DNA of 64,000 bases from Lineus longissimus (Eukaryota > Nemertea > Pilidiophora > Heteronemertea > Lineidae). Positions within the stretch are counted from its first letter, which is position 1, and each line of letters begins with the position of its first letter. Positions 12,666-26,591 of this stretch are shown piece after piece. The DNA is taken from contig NC_088320.1 in NCBI RefSeq assembly GCF_910592395.1, positions 4,152,001-4,216,000 of the forward strand, in the 5' to 3' direction. The translations under genes were made by a program, and so were the position numbers. Under the pieces are notes generated by a model, which was not told the DNA's origin, did not search any database, and was given only the letters and a program-made list of their open reading frames with translations.

Positions 12666-15663
12666 TAAACCTCTGCAGAAAACTGAGAGTAAACCAAAAT
12701 CTTAGAGCCATGTTTGCAGGATTATCTGTTGGTACTCGCTCGCTCATTTTTCAGCACACATAACTCGAAATTGTTACTCTTTAACCCAAAATGGATCCTT
12801 CCATATAAATCGTTTCAAATTGGAAAGACATAGGTCATACATGCACCATGAAGCCACGATTTATACCCTCTCCCCCGAGCTCCATGGAGCATAAACATCA
12901 ATATTCAGTCAAGAGATGTCAATAGGTCTTTTCCCACTGATGCACCTCTGAGTCATTGGGGAACGTATATGGATCTTTTAGAATATTAAGCTGGGATTAA
13001 AAGAGGACCTCAGTGTCAGTAGACAATATATGTTCTATCACGAAGTGGTTTATGAAGCAATATCGTACATGTACGTGAAGTATAATAGATGACTGATGGA
13101 AGAAAAGACATGCATTTTCGAACGTTTTGCCCATGGATCAAAAACATCATTATAACAAACAGAAATTCAAACTTGACGAAATGGCGAAAAATCAGGTTGA
13201 CATTTTCTTTACAATCAAACGCCTCATCAAGCTTTTAGTTTATATTATGTGACATACGTACATATAACGTCTCACGCAAGTTACATCAGACCATGGCCCT
13301 CATTTGTCATGAGGAATTGTAATTGAGTCAGATCGGTTTCTCAGTTGATACGATCAATGCCTCGGCAATAGGTCCCAGACTCTTTTAGCCATCTTGTTTC
13401 TGTAGGGAGAATAATCTCCGTACTGCGATACCAGCGATAAATGGGACAAATATCCTTTGGATCCTTTTTATCCAGTAATTTATGACCCTGTCTAGTCCGA
13501 CTGTCTGCCTTTAAATGGAATTGCTAGGCAATGGTGATTAAAAGGTCAGGCGGAGACTGGATGTTGCATACATATACATGTACGCAGGGATGTATTCGAA
13601 TCTTTAATGTATCGTTGATGATGCTCGTAATTGTGAAAATACAGCAAAAAGGACTGGATGTGGATTGAAGATACTAACGGTTGCGTCACACAGATCAACA
13701 GTACTCATTAGGAGTATTTGATAATTCGGTCCCTGCTAATACAGATATTTATTTACAATTTGCAAAGAGATTATCATAGACAGAAATCCGTACAAAAAAT
13801 AAGAAATGTACAACAGATAGGGACAGAGGAGACTGCTATGTGTAGCATTATCGCAATCTGGCTGGTAATAGTAAAATGATAAGCTTCTCATACTGATGAT
13901 ATTACAGTGACATTTGTAGCAAATGCAATTACCTTAATGAAAGTAGACACTCTGCAAAACACCCAATTTGGTTTCATGTTTTATGAATCGATCTACAATG
14001 TAAGGATTATCTAAATCCATACAATATTCTAGATAAATTGAAGAAAATTGACAATTTCCAGATAAACATTTTTAAAAATCACGTTTGTAACAAATAGTCC
14101 AGACAAAATTAATTGTTGTTTCGATCGAGGTGCAAATGTCCACTTTCCAATCTGTTCGTGCGTCCAATTAACTGGAAAGTTCTAAGTCTAAAATCAACAG
14201 ACAAACGGAAGCCAGAAACGAAATAATTGCAATTTTCCTGAAAATGATTTCATTTCTTTATGTTATAAAATCGCCACTGATATGGGCACCAGGTGTCCGA
14301 TGGCGAAATTTCAATTCAGCATAATATCAATCGGATGTCATGACAATGAGTAAGACGGTAATTCCCAATGGTAAAGGCTAAAATGCAAACGGCTTTTATT
14401 TCGTTTCTCAATGGCAAATAAATTACAGGCGCGGAGGTTTACTTTCCCCCAACGTCGCAGTCGGACGCTCAATTCTAATACCCCGTAAATTCGATTTTAG
14501 TTTTGCTGCGAATCTCCCCTGGGAGCTGCGTTTGACACTTTTGATGGCTCTTATAATATTCAAGACTTCCCAGTCATAATGTTGAAAATATTTATGCAGA
14601 ATTGCGATCAAATTCGGATTTCTTTCACATGCACTGTTCATTTTAAAACCTGGCTCTTTGATAATCGCGGCTTGAAAATTACCAGAAAAAACAGAGAAAT
14701 CTTCAGACAGAGTCTATCAATGTCATCAAAGTGAACCCCGACGGGATGATTCACCCGACAGAAAATTAACATATTTCATAATGCGTAATACTGTCAATCG
14801 AGAGCCCCAGTAGAATGCGCTCTTTAATTTAATTAAATGAAACCGTTTTGTAAGGATCCAACCCGTTATACACGATTTAATTCCATGATTGTGAAAACAA
14901 AATCAACTTTGCGGCGTACATCGAGACGCATTGTCTGTGTTGAATCGCGTCTCCAAAAGACGGAAAATTTTCGCAATGGACAATTGAGTTATTTTCGTTG
15001 GTTTGCTATCGTAAAAAGGAAATTGGAGACAATTACGCTTTCATGTGCCGCGTGAATGAAATTCGTCTAAATAAGTTAAAAATTGGTGACAACATACCTG
15101 AGAAATTTTGCCAAATCTTTGCCAGAATTTGAATGTTACGTCGAAGTGTCCGTTACGTTGTGCTGTGTATACGCACGCGACTGCATGCCTAATTAATGTA
15201 ATCCATAGATATCAACATTTCAACTTTTGAGAGCACAAGTTGATACCTCTTTCCTTTGGCAATACCTGACTCGGACTGGTTATAAATTCAACAACCGGCC
15301 GGTGAGATACAACAGCTTAATACTAATGACTATTTTTTATTGTTGCAGTCAAGGTTTTGAAGGAGTATGATTTGCGAGTTGTCATTAGGCTCAAGTTGAC
15401 AAGGAATGAAAAATAACGAAATTATGGCGCCCTAATTGCTTACCGCGGTACTAATGGGGTCAAACTTGACAGGTTGGGTTATTAAGGTAGAACTCTCATC
15501 ACAACAATAGATACAGCAGAGAACTTGGAGAATTTTATTAAACTTTATACTTTTTCTGATCTTATAACTTTTATTTCACAACTTGGGGCAGCTATGCTAA
15601 ACAGACGTTACTTGAATGGCACGGCTGACACGAGCTGTCAAACAACAAATATCACTCACCGTG

Positions 15664-15837
15664 ATTGGTCGCCGCCGCGTCATGTGACCAGTTGCAATGG
15701 TTGAATTTGGTTTATCAATTTCTTAACCGAGCCGGGTTATAATGGAAATGAGTGTGCTAGCGTAGTGTGCAGAAAATGTAGTAAAAACGCCAAACCTTTT
15801 CAGAGATTCCACAATTCGTGTTGTTTTACGGGGAATT
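15664..15837 (+). promoter_or_regulatory. Putative Hox2 proximal promoter and 5' UTR
   Basis: The 174 bases before the Hox2 start codon contain an inverted CCAAT box (ATTGG at 15664-15668), a CpG-containing GTCGCCGCCGCG stretch, and a weak TATA-like TTATAAT at 15737-15743, about 95 bases 5' of the ATG. An in-frame TAG at 15763-15765 closes the reading frame before the ATG. The transcription start is not determined by the sequence, and an upstream non-coding exon cannot be excluded. Confidence 0.35.
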
Positions 15838-16045
15838 ATGGACGGGAGTCGGGAGAGCGGTTTCATCAACTCTAGGCCGAGTATGGCGGAGTTTCTGCCG
15901 GGGCAATCAATCACAGAGACTGGGGTAGCCCCGTACTGTCCCGAGCAGCTGCCACAGGAGTCGACCCGAATACCGGAGTACCCTTGGATGCGGGAAAAGA
16001 AGCAAGCACGAAAACCTGGGAGCATAACAAATGGCGCATACGAAC
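15838..16045 (+). CDS. Hox2: Hox2/proboscipedia homeobox protein, exon 1
   Basis: This exon encodes the first 69 residues and one base of codon 70 of a Hox2/proboscipedia transcription factor. Near the N-terminus it shows GFINSRPSMAEFL, which matches the Hox2-group block GFINSQPSLAE(C)L. Residues 48-51 are the hexapeptide core YPWM in the context IPEYPWMREKK; in this family it docks PBC-class (PBX/Exd) cofactors. The ATG has A at -3 and G at +4, and an in-frame stop lies at 15763-15765, so this start is well supported. The exon ends at GAAC|GTAAGT, a strong donor in phase 1. Joined to the acceptor at 34027-34028, it makes an in-frame 610-residue protein with about 33 residues between YPWM and the homeodomain. 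If the intron were retained, the frame would stop at 16183-16185, giving a homeodomain-less peptide. Confidence 0.93.
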
Positions 16046-19000
16046 GTAAGTCATTAATTATAAAACTTATCTCATCTTGGGCTATTTATCATCAGTTCGA
16101 ATGTTCACATTCGCACGCTGGTCAATTCAAAATGTATGCGCGATGCTCATCTGGACTGGGTTACCCTCCAAGTGCCCGGGTTTAAGTGTTTGTTTTATTC
16201 CATTTGACAATGAATGATTGCCTCTTTGATGTAACCGAGGGTCACCTAGATCTAAGGGAGCCGGCAGATGACAAAGTACCTCAGTTTCCATATTTGTCAG
16301 CTTCTCTCTGCGGCTGGCTCTATATTTCAATCTTCTCGACGTCTAAGATTAATTATAGTGTAATCTGGTCGTCTTAAATGGGTCATGTCATTGTTGCAAA
16401 TCTCACACCGCTTGACTTAGTTCATATACCCGACCCCTTTATCTATTTTGGATTATTAATACATACATATGTCATGACAACCGTTCCACGTTTTTTCTGC
16501 GAGCCATATTTTCGTGTCACATCTTAATTAGGTCAGTGCTCTGCACCATCTCACCATGACCTCGTCATTTTCTGCGAATGCTCCCTTTATTTTGGGTTCT
16601 TTTTTTGACGAAGAGTTGTACGTCCAGTTGCGCTGCAGGCCAACTTATCACGTATTTTGTTACCATAGTAACTGATGATTATTGCCACTCGTCAAATAAT
16701 CTTAATGCAGGACATGTGTTTCCAACAATCTGGAATTACTCCCCCTTCTTTGATGTATACTTCTCCTATGATTTGAGAAAGGCCTGCAACACTCATGAAG
16801 GTATTTGGCTATTCCCATTATGTAACTGACCTATTTTCTTCTATTTTTGTTTGACATTTCTGTTACGTCAGACCTGGAGGTACTAGTACATGTTTTTTTT
16901 TTCCTTAACCTTATCATACCTTCTTTTGTGAGAGTATGGAGGTTCTTATAACTTATTACATTTCTATAAAAAGTATATATTTTTCATGCCCACACAGCTA
17001 AAGACGCCAGCCATTGAGATTCTGGACTTCAATTAAGAATTCCATTCACCTTGAGTATCAAGAGTAAATTATTCAATCAGAATGGGCTATAAATTACGCT
17101 GAAATCTCGCCGTAACATATCTTAGTTGGCGTATCTCTGAAGTGGCACGCTTCCCGAAGACGTGTATCAAAGATAGAAAGTTTATCTGAGGAAACACATT
17201 TTTCACCTATCTACTTAATCTTGAAGGAAAACTGTCAAAGATCAAGAGGAGCCATTTTTCGAATTGCTTGGAGGGAGATTGGCGGGGCATTAGCCTATAT
17301 ATTTCGTCTACAGTCCTGTCGTTTCCCCGGCGAGGGCGTATTTACTTTTTGGCAAGGTTGCAATATATATGGTATCAAACAAGGGCAGACATTGATTCAG
17401 GTATAAAGGTAATTCTATGACTACGGTTAAGTCTGGAGTTGCAGTCCTGTATTGGTCAGAGTTACCAGCTGGGTCCTCACCGCTGCCTCTCCCGGAAACA
17501 CCAGCCACTGTTCAAGTTGAATGCATTTTCAGCATCACTGTTTTTACATTGTTGGGTCTGATGAGGAATTTCAAACAAGGTGTCACCGAAAATATTGAGC
17601 ACATTGTTGCTCGTCTCCAGTGTGAGTTGATGAATATTGAAGCACGTGACTGTAACCGAAATATGAAGCTTTTTAAGAATAAGACGAAACAACAGACACA
17701 GTCTCATCATATTTCAACATGCGTCTGGACAGGCGTCGCAAATATTAACGTGATGAACTATCAAATCTCAGAAATCAGGACATTGGCTACTGTCTAGTAA
17801 ATTATTGCAGCATTTTCTAGAAAAGTAACATCTGAAATTGTTGTGGGAAATATTATATTACAGGTCATATTTTCACATCGATGTATTGCTGAAAGTATGA
17901 CAATGTGGCATATCTACTTGAGGTATACATATCTTGGGTACGCGGTACAATTATTGTCGTGTTTTTGGAATCTATGTCCATCATCATATCTCATCATTCC
18001 GGCTTACCCTGTGAACATCTTGTAAACATCCCTTTCTCGTCCTTTTTCCTGGCTTGTTCCATTTTCAGCAGCATATTAAATGAGCAATACTTTCTTCTCA
18101 GTTCCAACGTTCCTGCAAGTCGGACTAGCCTGTTTCTTTCAGTTTAAGTATGTGCACAGTACTGGCATCGGCAAAAGACAACATTCAACCTTCGATGCAA
18201 TACGTTACTGTACATTATGCATGTAAAATCATACAAAACCTACATCCCCTGTCCATCAACTCGTCACGGCGACCAGTCCATAATATCATTCTGAGTCTAA
18301 TCACTCCATATGACCTCGGACATTAATCAATAAAAAGAAATCAATGTCACAACTGGTCGTCAACGAAGGCAGATCTACTTAGTGACATTATGAGTTTTCT
18401 TATGTCCAGTACACGCAAGCCACCAACATGTGCATGATTGAATTTCCTGATATCAAGAATACATAAAGAATAATCTTTCTTGCTGATATTGATATGTATC
18501 AAGAGACGGTCAAGATTGCAAAATGACTTGTCAATGACTGTGGGTTACACGCTGTTGCTCAAAGAAACGTTGCCATTAATTTCTGAAGATGCAACCAGGA
18601 TATGGTCACGAGCTATGTACCTAAAAAACAAGCACTGAGCAGTCCGATAATGGATCGTGGTTACCACGACGATGATTCACTATGTTTTATGTTTTTGATC
18701 GAAAAACCAAGACTCTGATGGATGTGTATTTAGTTCTATTCTGCCTAGCTTGCATTGAAAATGATTCTTCTGGCTTAGACAACAAACTGATGGAATATCA
18801 ACCCACTAGACGATGTATATGTAACATAAATAGCTGCGTGGGCAATCAACCAATGTGTGCAGAGCTGCAATGTAATACATTCGTACATACTTGTTATGAA
18901 CATGGTGATATATCACAATATCGTCGCATGTACCAACAGCTGAAGCATGAAATGACAATATTAAAGTAGTCTATGCAAATGACATCAAGGTGTTCAGGCA

Positions 19001-20607
19001 AGTCCAATCTTCTCACGTGAAGGCCATAAACTGGTGCACGAGTGCAATCATAAATCTGTTAAACTCAATGTCGTCCTTAGAAGCTCCGACTGGCTTCATT
19101 CATCAAAAAGACCTGAAAATTTCGAATTTATCAAGAGGTTTTTTTCCATGGAGGATTTCAGCTCGTTTTTCTAGATAAGATGCGGGAAAAGGGTATAAAA
19201 AAGCTGTTGATTTATGGTTTAATTGATTCTTTTGGAATTGAGAACGTCAGGAGAACGTTCCAATCACACAGCGCTTGTTGCAGCCCGGTTTCTTTGACGT
19301 GACAGCAGAAAGACGTACATGTACGCAGAATGCATACCCTACTCATGCATACGATTTAAACCACTACAACAGCGGTGTCAACACTGTTGACGCTCCATGT
19401 GGTGTGTATGTATGACGGCTTCATTTCATTGACAAAAATATGATAGAACATTATTGTCTGGCATTGATCCTGTTATACAAAGCATTTGACCTGAAGGTGG
19501 TGAAGGTTCATGCATATAATCATATGATAATCATACACTGGAGCGTGATGTCTTTGAAGATATCAAGATGTGGACGGCGGCAATCCCTTTGAAGTTTATA
19601 AGTATTCAGAATGTTATATGATGTCAAAGATATGACTTATGCTTGCAGCAACTTATTTTGGGCGACAGGCTACCTGACATTCTGGATATTGCAGGCTTAT
19701 TTTCTGATCATTTCAATAGCTTCATGTCACTGGCCTCCTATACTGAGGCTCTTGGTCCATTTATAAAATGTACAATGTTAACTAGCAACAAGAAACAAAA
19801 TACCTGATTCGTAGGCTTGATTCATTATGAAGGAAAACTAAGAAACGTTCTAAATCGTCAACTAAAGTTCACTTCATCATATAACGAATACAGAAACCAC
19901 TGTGGCTGCCAACTCAGCCAGGAAGTAGGGTGTTTCTTTTCAGAAACAAGCTGACACCAAGAGGACCATGATTATGGTAACAGTACCCTTACCCTATAAT
20001 CCCGAACTCAGATGCACTTAAGAGCGCCAGCCCCTTTGCTTCGTTCAGCCTATTATGACAAAGACAGTCCTGACAATGGTAAACCCCTGCCCTGAAAGCG
20101 ATAGGTCTAATTTACATGAAATTAAGGGTTTTAGAGTTTAATGTGGCTAAATTTGGTAGCCCTCAGTGATGATTGGACTCGTAATAGCAGTTAAGCCCAA
20201 CGGGACTTTGACGATGGCTGATGACGGGGTGATGGCTGCTGATGAGACTGATAGCAGGATGAAGGGTGACGGAGGGGACAGTATCTCGGTAAAGAAAGGA
20301 ATGTCAGTCTGCCCCTGTAGCGCACGTCTGCTCTCGAAGAGCCATACGAACGACGAAGAACGAAGTATGCAAATGTATTCTATCGTGGACGGATTTTGAA
20401 CGAGCGTTTCTCGTGCTACTAAAGAAAGCCGATTCCTGAGTGTCTCAGTAATGAAATAGGCGCTGGACTTATGACACCCCGGTTCTCTTACTTTGTCTTC
20501 GTAAGGGTCAAACCTTTAGGTAAGAAATGGAACTGAATCATGTGCCCTCGGTTTACATGGTTCCTTCAACACTCTATGGGAGGAAGTTCATGATCCCTCG
20601 TAAACAT

Positions 20608-20652
20608 GAGCATGTATCTCTGCAACATTCTTGTAAGATTCTTCGTTAGGGT
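20608..20652 (+). repeat. Partial copy of the dispersed repeat
   Basis: GAGCATGTATCTCTGCAACATTCTTGTAAGATTCTTCG resembles the first third of the copies at 5.57 and 63.81 kb (TGCTTGTAACATTCTTAG and CTTGTAAGATTCTTA). The rest of the unit is absent. It lies inside the Hox2 intron. Confidence 0.4.
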
Positions 20653-20751
20653 CTGAACTAAATGTGGCTGCCATACCTTGGTTTCTGTTGACTGTAGCGG
20701 TAACAGCAGCCCAATTGGCCACAGGCTTTCCGCACCTTCCGTGATGGCGCC

Positions 20752-20777
20752 TACAGATGAGAGATACAGATGAGAGA
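20752..20777 (+). repeat. 13-bp perfect tandem duplication
   Basis: TACAGATGAGAGA is repeated twice without a mismatch, at 20752-20764 and 20765-20777, in the Hox2 intron. It looks like simple slippage. Confidence 0.85.
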
Positions 20778-23700
20778 TGTCGCCACAATTCGCATCCCTT
20801 CTTTGGACTGCAAAGGGAAAAGATCAAAAAAGATGATTTAGATTTAGGTCAAGTCAGATTACAGAACGTTCTCGGTCTACACGATGCCTACGGTGAACTG
20901 ACCTCATCGAATTGAAGGAAAGAACGAAATACATGGTATGTCCCTCATGGGTCAGAGAATAAACCGGCCAACGACAGCCAGGAACAACAATAATTGCATT
21001 AATGCAAAAAATACGGCATTATCTTGTCTTTATCATGACGGTCACTACAACTCATATCCCCAGGGGTGCAGTACCATTGTCTGTCCGTCACAACCTGCCA
21101 AGACTGCTTTAAACTCCTATTACGTGGCATCGACACGACTTCAGACAGCCTCAGTGACTCAACCATTGAAGGGATGTATCGCTTTAATCTTGTCCACTCT
21201 GCTGAATCACAACATTGGCGGCGGCAATTTCTTCAGGTCGGTCCTCGTTCTACAAGTGATTTCTGACGCATTTTTGCATTTGTAAGACACTAACCCTTTT
21301 AGGGTTGAATCAGGAATTAAAGTAAGCTAGGCCTACCGAAAGATGTTCATTTGGCGATACATGTATGTACACACGTATTTTATTCACAAACTATTTTGCT
21401 CAGATAACAGCATCAAAGGGCAGACCTACACACCTGAGCTTAAATTCTTGTCACATTCCATTTACATGGACACTGATGTATCTTGACCAGAGTTGTAGTA
21501 TTGTGGGTAGGCCTACTTGACAGCTAAAAAGCCGGACCAATCTGTAACTTACCATAAGATACTTGCAAGCCTCTTCGATATCGCGAATGACTTTTCAGCT
21601 TCTGCGAAAAAGTCGAAAAAATTACGACATCTCTTTTCTCTCATATAATTGCATCAACACCTCGTCGAGGAAATTAACTGCTAATTTCATTCGAACTAAT
21701 CCCGTTTTCCAATTATCTTCGTCGACACTTTTCTACTTCATACAAATTATCTGTCGAAGTACTGTTGACCAGAGTTGTACCTTCTAACTGCTAGTGACTA
21801 ACGCCATCTTAAAAGAGTGAGCTCCTATGGAGCATTAAAGGTGTAACGATGGCAACTACAATTAGACTTTTTCGAACCTTGGATAACTTCAAATCCTCTG
21901 TACATTAAAACCACCAATGCAACAATATTTCGGGCATAGATTATAGATCTGTTCATGGAAGCAATAACGACAGATGATTGGGGCACTGCCTACCTTCGTC
22001 GTTGGATTCATCGGGTTTCCAAGAGCTGGCAGAGTCACGAGATGACACTTCTTACTCCCTCATCAATCAGTGTAAGAAGCAATATCCAAAATCGAAAAAA
22101 CAAACAAAAAGCAATATATTGTAAGTAATCCAAAAGTGAGAAATATTTTTATTGTACCTCCTTCTCGAATGGTTATCAAAACTGTACTAAAGGCCTACAC
22201 AGTTTGCTCAGGTTTTTGAAACAAATTATCTCCTCGACACTAATGATCATTAAGATAGCTAAGGACATCAATCTTTTCATGTGCTCACACAATGACCTAT
22301 CTATTAAGTGTAAACAGCATTACCTGGTTACAATTATCGACTTCAAAGGAGCCGACTGTGTCATAGACACACGTTCAGTTTTGCTTCTTGATCGCCCAGG
22401 CCTGTTGCGAAAAACTTACGCAAGTATTGTCTTAGGTGCTGATATTTTCTACCGGTACACAAACAATTTGTTTGATTGTTGGAAGCAGCCTCCTTGAATA
22501 ATAAGGGTGTAAGGAAGGGGTGCTGCGGGGGAGGAGGATTATCCGTTAGTTTCCAAAATATATGTATCTGTAATATAGTACCACCACGAATCATCTTACC
22601 TCCGCTATCATGATATAACTCTATGGCTTTGTACATGTATTGACTTGCTTGCTTCATTGTAAGATACCATGTTTTACCTGAACAATCCTTCCGGGTGCTG
22701 AGAAACGAAAAATTAATCCTCTGTTGCCTCTAGTGTGATTAATCGATTGTCTGTGTATAATTTGAGGTAGTGGAGTCATTAAACTCTCCAGACAGCCCGA
22801 AACGTAACTGTGAACCACGCTGCATATCAATCTCACCGTCTAGCCGTTAATAATACATGGGCAAGCTGACAGTTAAAAAATAGAATGCTGCGGCACCCTT
22901 TGATTATGCTGAAAAACCGTTAGCTATGCAGGTGGTGTTTGGTTACATTATATCAAGTGATGACGTGAAGATCTTTCTCTGAATACTACATCACACCACC
23001 CACCCAACCCCATTTGAATATATTTCAATCCTGTGAGTGAATACCATAATATGCTTAAATCATTTAACATATCACAAGTATATAAATCATCACTCCGATT
23101 CCTGAAACGCATGTATGTCTCTAAAATATAAATCTTTATCTATAGCGATGTGATGGTCATTGATCCTCTGTCAGATTCGTCAATCCTGGCGTGCTGCTCA
23201 TGATATTGTCTGACCTTCCAATCTGACAGCCGAGAAAGAGGAGATGAGGAAAAAACTGATCTGATCTGACATATTTATCATGTTATTTTCTATCGTGTTA
23301 TATACAGCATATACATGTAGTGCGGAAACGAGATGCAACAGTCGCTGGTCTGTGTTGGGTGTCGGTGTAACTTTTTCGAGTGTTTCAGGCCGTTTCTGGT
23401 TGATTTTCTCATGGTTCGGGAAGTGAAACGGCATCGGCTGCGTTTTTCTTTGTTCCCCGTATTGGAAAGGCTTGGTCTCTCAACGGAAACGCTGAATAGG
23501 GACCGAGCAAAAGCGTTACATCTGTAATGAAGTCACAGACTCACATGTTGTTTTGAAATAAGCAAACAACACAAAAAGCGCAATCATATACGTCCCCGCC
23601 GAGACATTTTTTCTGGGACACGCGGTGTTATTCCAGCACTGCCACGCCCCTGCCCTTTGACATGTTTATGTGACATTAGATTGCTCCCTTGGGGGCTAAT

Positions 23701-24190
23701 GGGTGTTTAACAAGAAAACCACCAGGCGGAGCCAGCAGTGCCGAAGAGACCCACTGCATTATGTGACCTCCGTTTGAGGGTCAGCACGATTCTCCAGCAA
23801 TTGGTAAAGACAGCTTGATAACGTGACTTCTGCGTTATTGAGATATGAAGTGAAAATCACCTGTCTAAGAAACAGGAATTAATTGCACGAGAAGACATCA
23901 CAAGAGCCTGTGGTAGTTAGCTTCTTGCTCAACACATGACTGAGAAATTCCTTTGGTGCAGTAGAGGGACCTCCTTCAAATGACTGGTTCTTCTAATCGC
24001 TGACAGAGGTCACCACGTGTTAAATATTTACCTGCGAGAGAAACCATCCAGTCAATTCAGTTTCTTTAGATCTTGCCGAGTTTCAAGAAAAACAGCTACA
24101 GTCGCTATCAGAAGTAAATGTCCATCCCAGGTCGAATTTCCCGATAAGATCATTAAATCGTGTTCTTAGTTTCCTATAGATGTGCTGCAT

Positions 24191-24328
24191 TATGTATATA
24201 CAATGCATCTTGTAAAATCCTTAGTTTAAGAATCTTAAAAGAATCATGTGAAGATTGTATATGTACATCATAACTGAATAAGATACTAAGAAATCTTTCA
24301 ACAATCCTACCGGGATTTCTGACCTGGG
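24191..24328 (+). repeat. Dispersed AAGATTCTT-type repeat, copy C
   Basis: This copy begins TATGTATATACAATGCATCT, continues TTGTAAAATCC and TTTAAGAATCTTAAAAGAATC, shares ACTGAATAAGAT with copy A (5650-5661), and ends AATCCTACCGGGATTTCTGACCTGGG, which matches the end of copy D at 63938-63963 with few differences. It lies in the Hox2 intron in the same orientation as the others. Confidence 0.6.
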
Positions 24329-26573
24329 TTTTGGGTATTTTCGATGCTTACAGCTAAGAGCAACATATTGGATCACCCATCACCCTTCCATTGACTTCAT
24401 CTCCCCCGGCACCCAAGTGACTGCCTCCCTGTCATCATCCTTTGATGTTTTCATATAACTTTTCTCATACGTTTGACGTACGTCTCACTGTCATGTTACG
24501 TCGTTGATATTAGTGCTGAGCATAGCTGACGCGACCAGATAGGATACAGTGCGTTTGATCAGAAGAACCAATACGATTTGCGCCAGATTACAATATTACA
24601 GGGGCGCATTTCATTAAAAAATGAAAGAAAAAACGGGTTATCATGTTCGCCGTGTACCGCCAGGGAAGGATGCGATAAAAAGCTAGCTTTTCCAGACTCC
24701 GTCTGATGGTTTACAATGAATGACTGGTCTTATGGTATATATTGTCGAATCAATGGAATTCCGTGATGACCATCTTGACAAGGCCATTGCCTGTTCTTCG
24801 GTGGCTTTTCGTGTCGCAAGTTTGTGATATTTCTTTGTTTACCATCATAGACGAGGCCGGGATTATTACTCGGAAATAATCACAACAATTGTGATGAACT
24901 CGCTTGTACGCTCGCTTGTTTACGTGGAGTTACCGTCAGAAGAAGAATCCAGTGCATCATTTCTGTGCTCAGTTCTATCAGCGTCTGCCTTTTTTTCTCG
25001 TTTTGTTACACCGTGTCTATATGCACTCACTAAGAGGTTTAATGTTGTGACATTGTCCACTTACCTGGCAATTAATCATATTAATATGCAGCTGTGTCAT
25101 CAGAGTGATAAGTGAGGAAATAAAGTTGCATGCACGCGTAAGTGGCATGCGCCTGCAGCTGACTTGCGAGTGAAACGTCCGTATGAGCATAACATTTAGC
25201 CCGTATGGCCTATTATATCTCCGTATTTTCGTTTAATCCCGTGATTCGCAATCAATGCTCGATTTTCATATGTACTGGACTTGACTACATATGCATTCAT
25301 TACTAGATTCATAGTTGAGTTTTTAGAATAAAGAATGTTACCAAGAACTAAGAAGATACAAGTTATATCTAAGTACTGAAGAGATGGTGAGCATCAGGTT
25401 TCTCTCTCAGAATTTGAACCACTACGTCAAACTTAGGCAGCAGCGTGGTTTTGAGTTTTAGAAAGGTACCCATATGGCACTGAATAGATGAAAATTAAAA
25501 TTATGCAAATCGAGATTGATCATGTTCATCTTTCAGAATAATGCCTCTTTCTTAATCTGATTAGACCCAAAGAAATGAATCTAAGAAATAATTATCCCTT
25601 GCAAATTTGATTAGAATCCTTAGCCAGTCTTCAGCGGTCATGGTTCAGTTCCTTGCGTCTCCTCCCTCTCGGTTTTAATCATGACGTAAGCTAATTATAA
25701 CCTCAGATGATCTAATTGATGGTCACGTGAAATGAGTTGGAATGATTGACATTTCGATGATTGACGTTCCTGCGGCTAAAGTAAAGGCAACATTGCCAGA
25801 AACAAAAAGTCTGGGAAAACGGTTAATATTTTCATTTAATAAAATGCGCGACATGAATCTGTTTCACTGCACGACACAGTTTAATCACGGAAACGTCAAT
25901 ACAAAATCGACCAAAATAAATTGAATCGTGTTTTTTTTCTCAAAGTTGTCATGGCGAAGGAAGTGTAAATGTCATTGCACCTCGAACCTCTCCCCAGGAA
26001 TCGATCATACACACCAGCACTCTTCCCAGCATGAGCAAAGCGTGAAAGATTCCTTTGGACGTGACTGCGGCAATATCAAAGGCATGCCGTAAGTCTGACG
26101 TAACGTGTCACGTGATCGACTGTAGATTGCAGATGTACCATGGGATATAACGTCTTTTCCAGCACATTGCGACCATTGGTTATATTAATAAGCTGTCAAT
26201 CATTTTGTTGTCGTCAAGGTGTTATTGCTGGTTTTGAGGAATCTCATTCGTTAATGTTTACATCAACTATGTTTCCTACTGAAACTCTATCACGGATGTA
26301 GTGCTATACATACGTGTCGTTCCAACATAAATTTTGAGTTCTTGAATTCCTTTCGTTGGTAGCAATCTTTCGTCAGTCCTTGGGTTACAAAGTACTCTTG
26401 GTATTTTTTCTCGACAAAGACTAGCTTTTCACATGAAGCACTCAAATTATCTCGGATTAGCTTCAAATACTTACATGTATTGTGCATTCCCACCCTGACA
26501 AAGTGATTTAAAACCTCAAACCCTTAATCTCGCGAGGGTTCTTCCATTACAAAATTACTCAGAAGATAACTTG

Positions 26574-26591
26574 AATTTGCATATGCAAATT
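26574..26591. promoter_or_regulatory. Palindromic double octamer (POU-type site)
   Basis: AATTTGCATATGCAAATT is an 18-bp perfect palindrome. It contains ATTTGCAT and ATGCAAAT, the POU-factor octamer in both orientations, overlapping at the central CATATG. Flanking TTGAA on the left and TTCAA on the right extend the symmetry imperfectly. POU dimers bind related palindromic octamer sites. The position inside the Hox2 intron makes an enhancer role plausible, but this is inference. Confidence 0.4.

Larger units (their letters stand above)
1..15663. other. Non-coding spacer upstream of Hox2
   Basis: No convincing gene is seen in these 15.7 kb on either strand. The open frames are short (the longest about 165 codons), overlap on both strands, and show no recognisable domain or splice context. 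The stretch holds two dispersed repeat copies (near 5.57 and 9.33 kb), a weaker related piece near 12.6 kb, a C11 run at 8053-8063, a 19-bp tandem duplication and a possible PBX/MEIS/HOX site group near 8.2 kb. From its position 5' of Hox2 in an orthodox cluster it would be the Hox3-Hox2 spacer, but Hox3 itself is not in the window, so that is inference. Confidence 0.7.
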
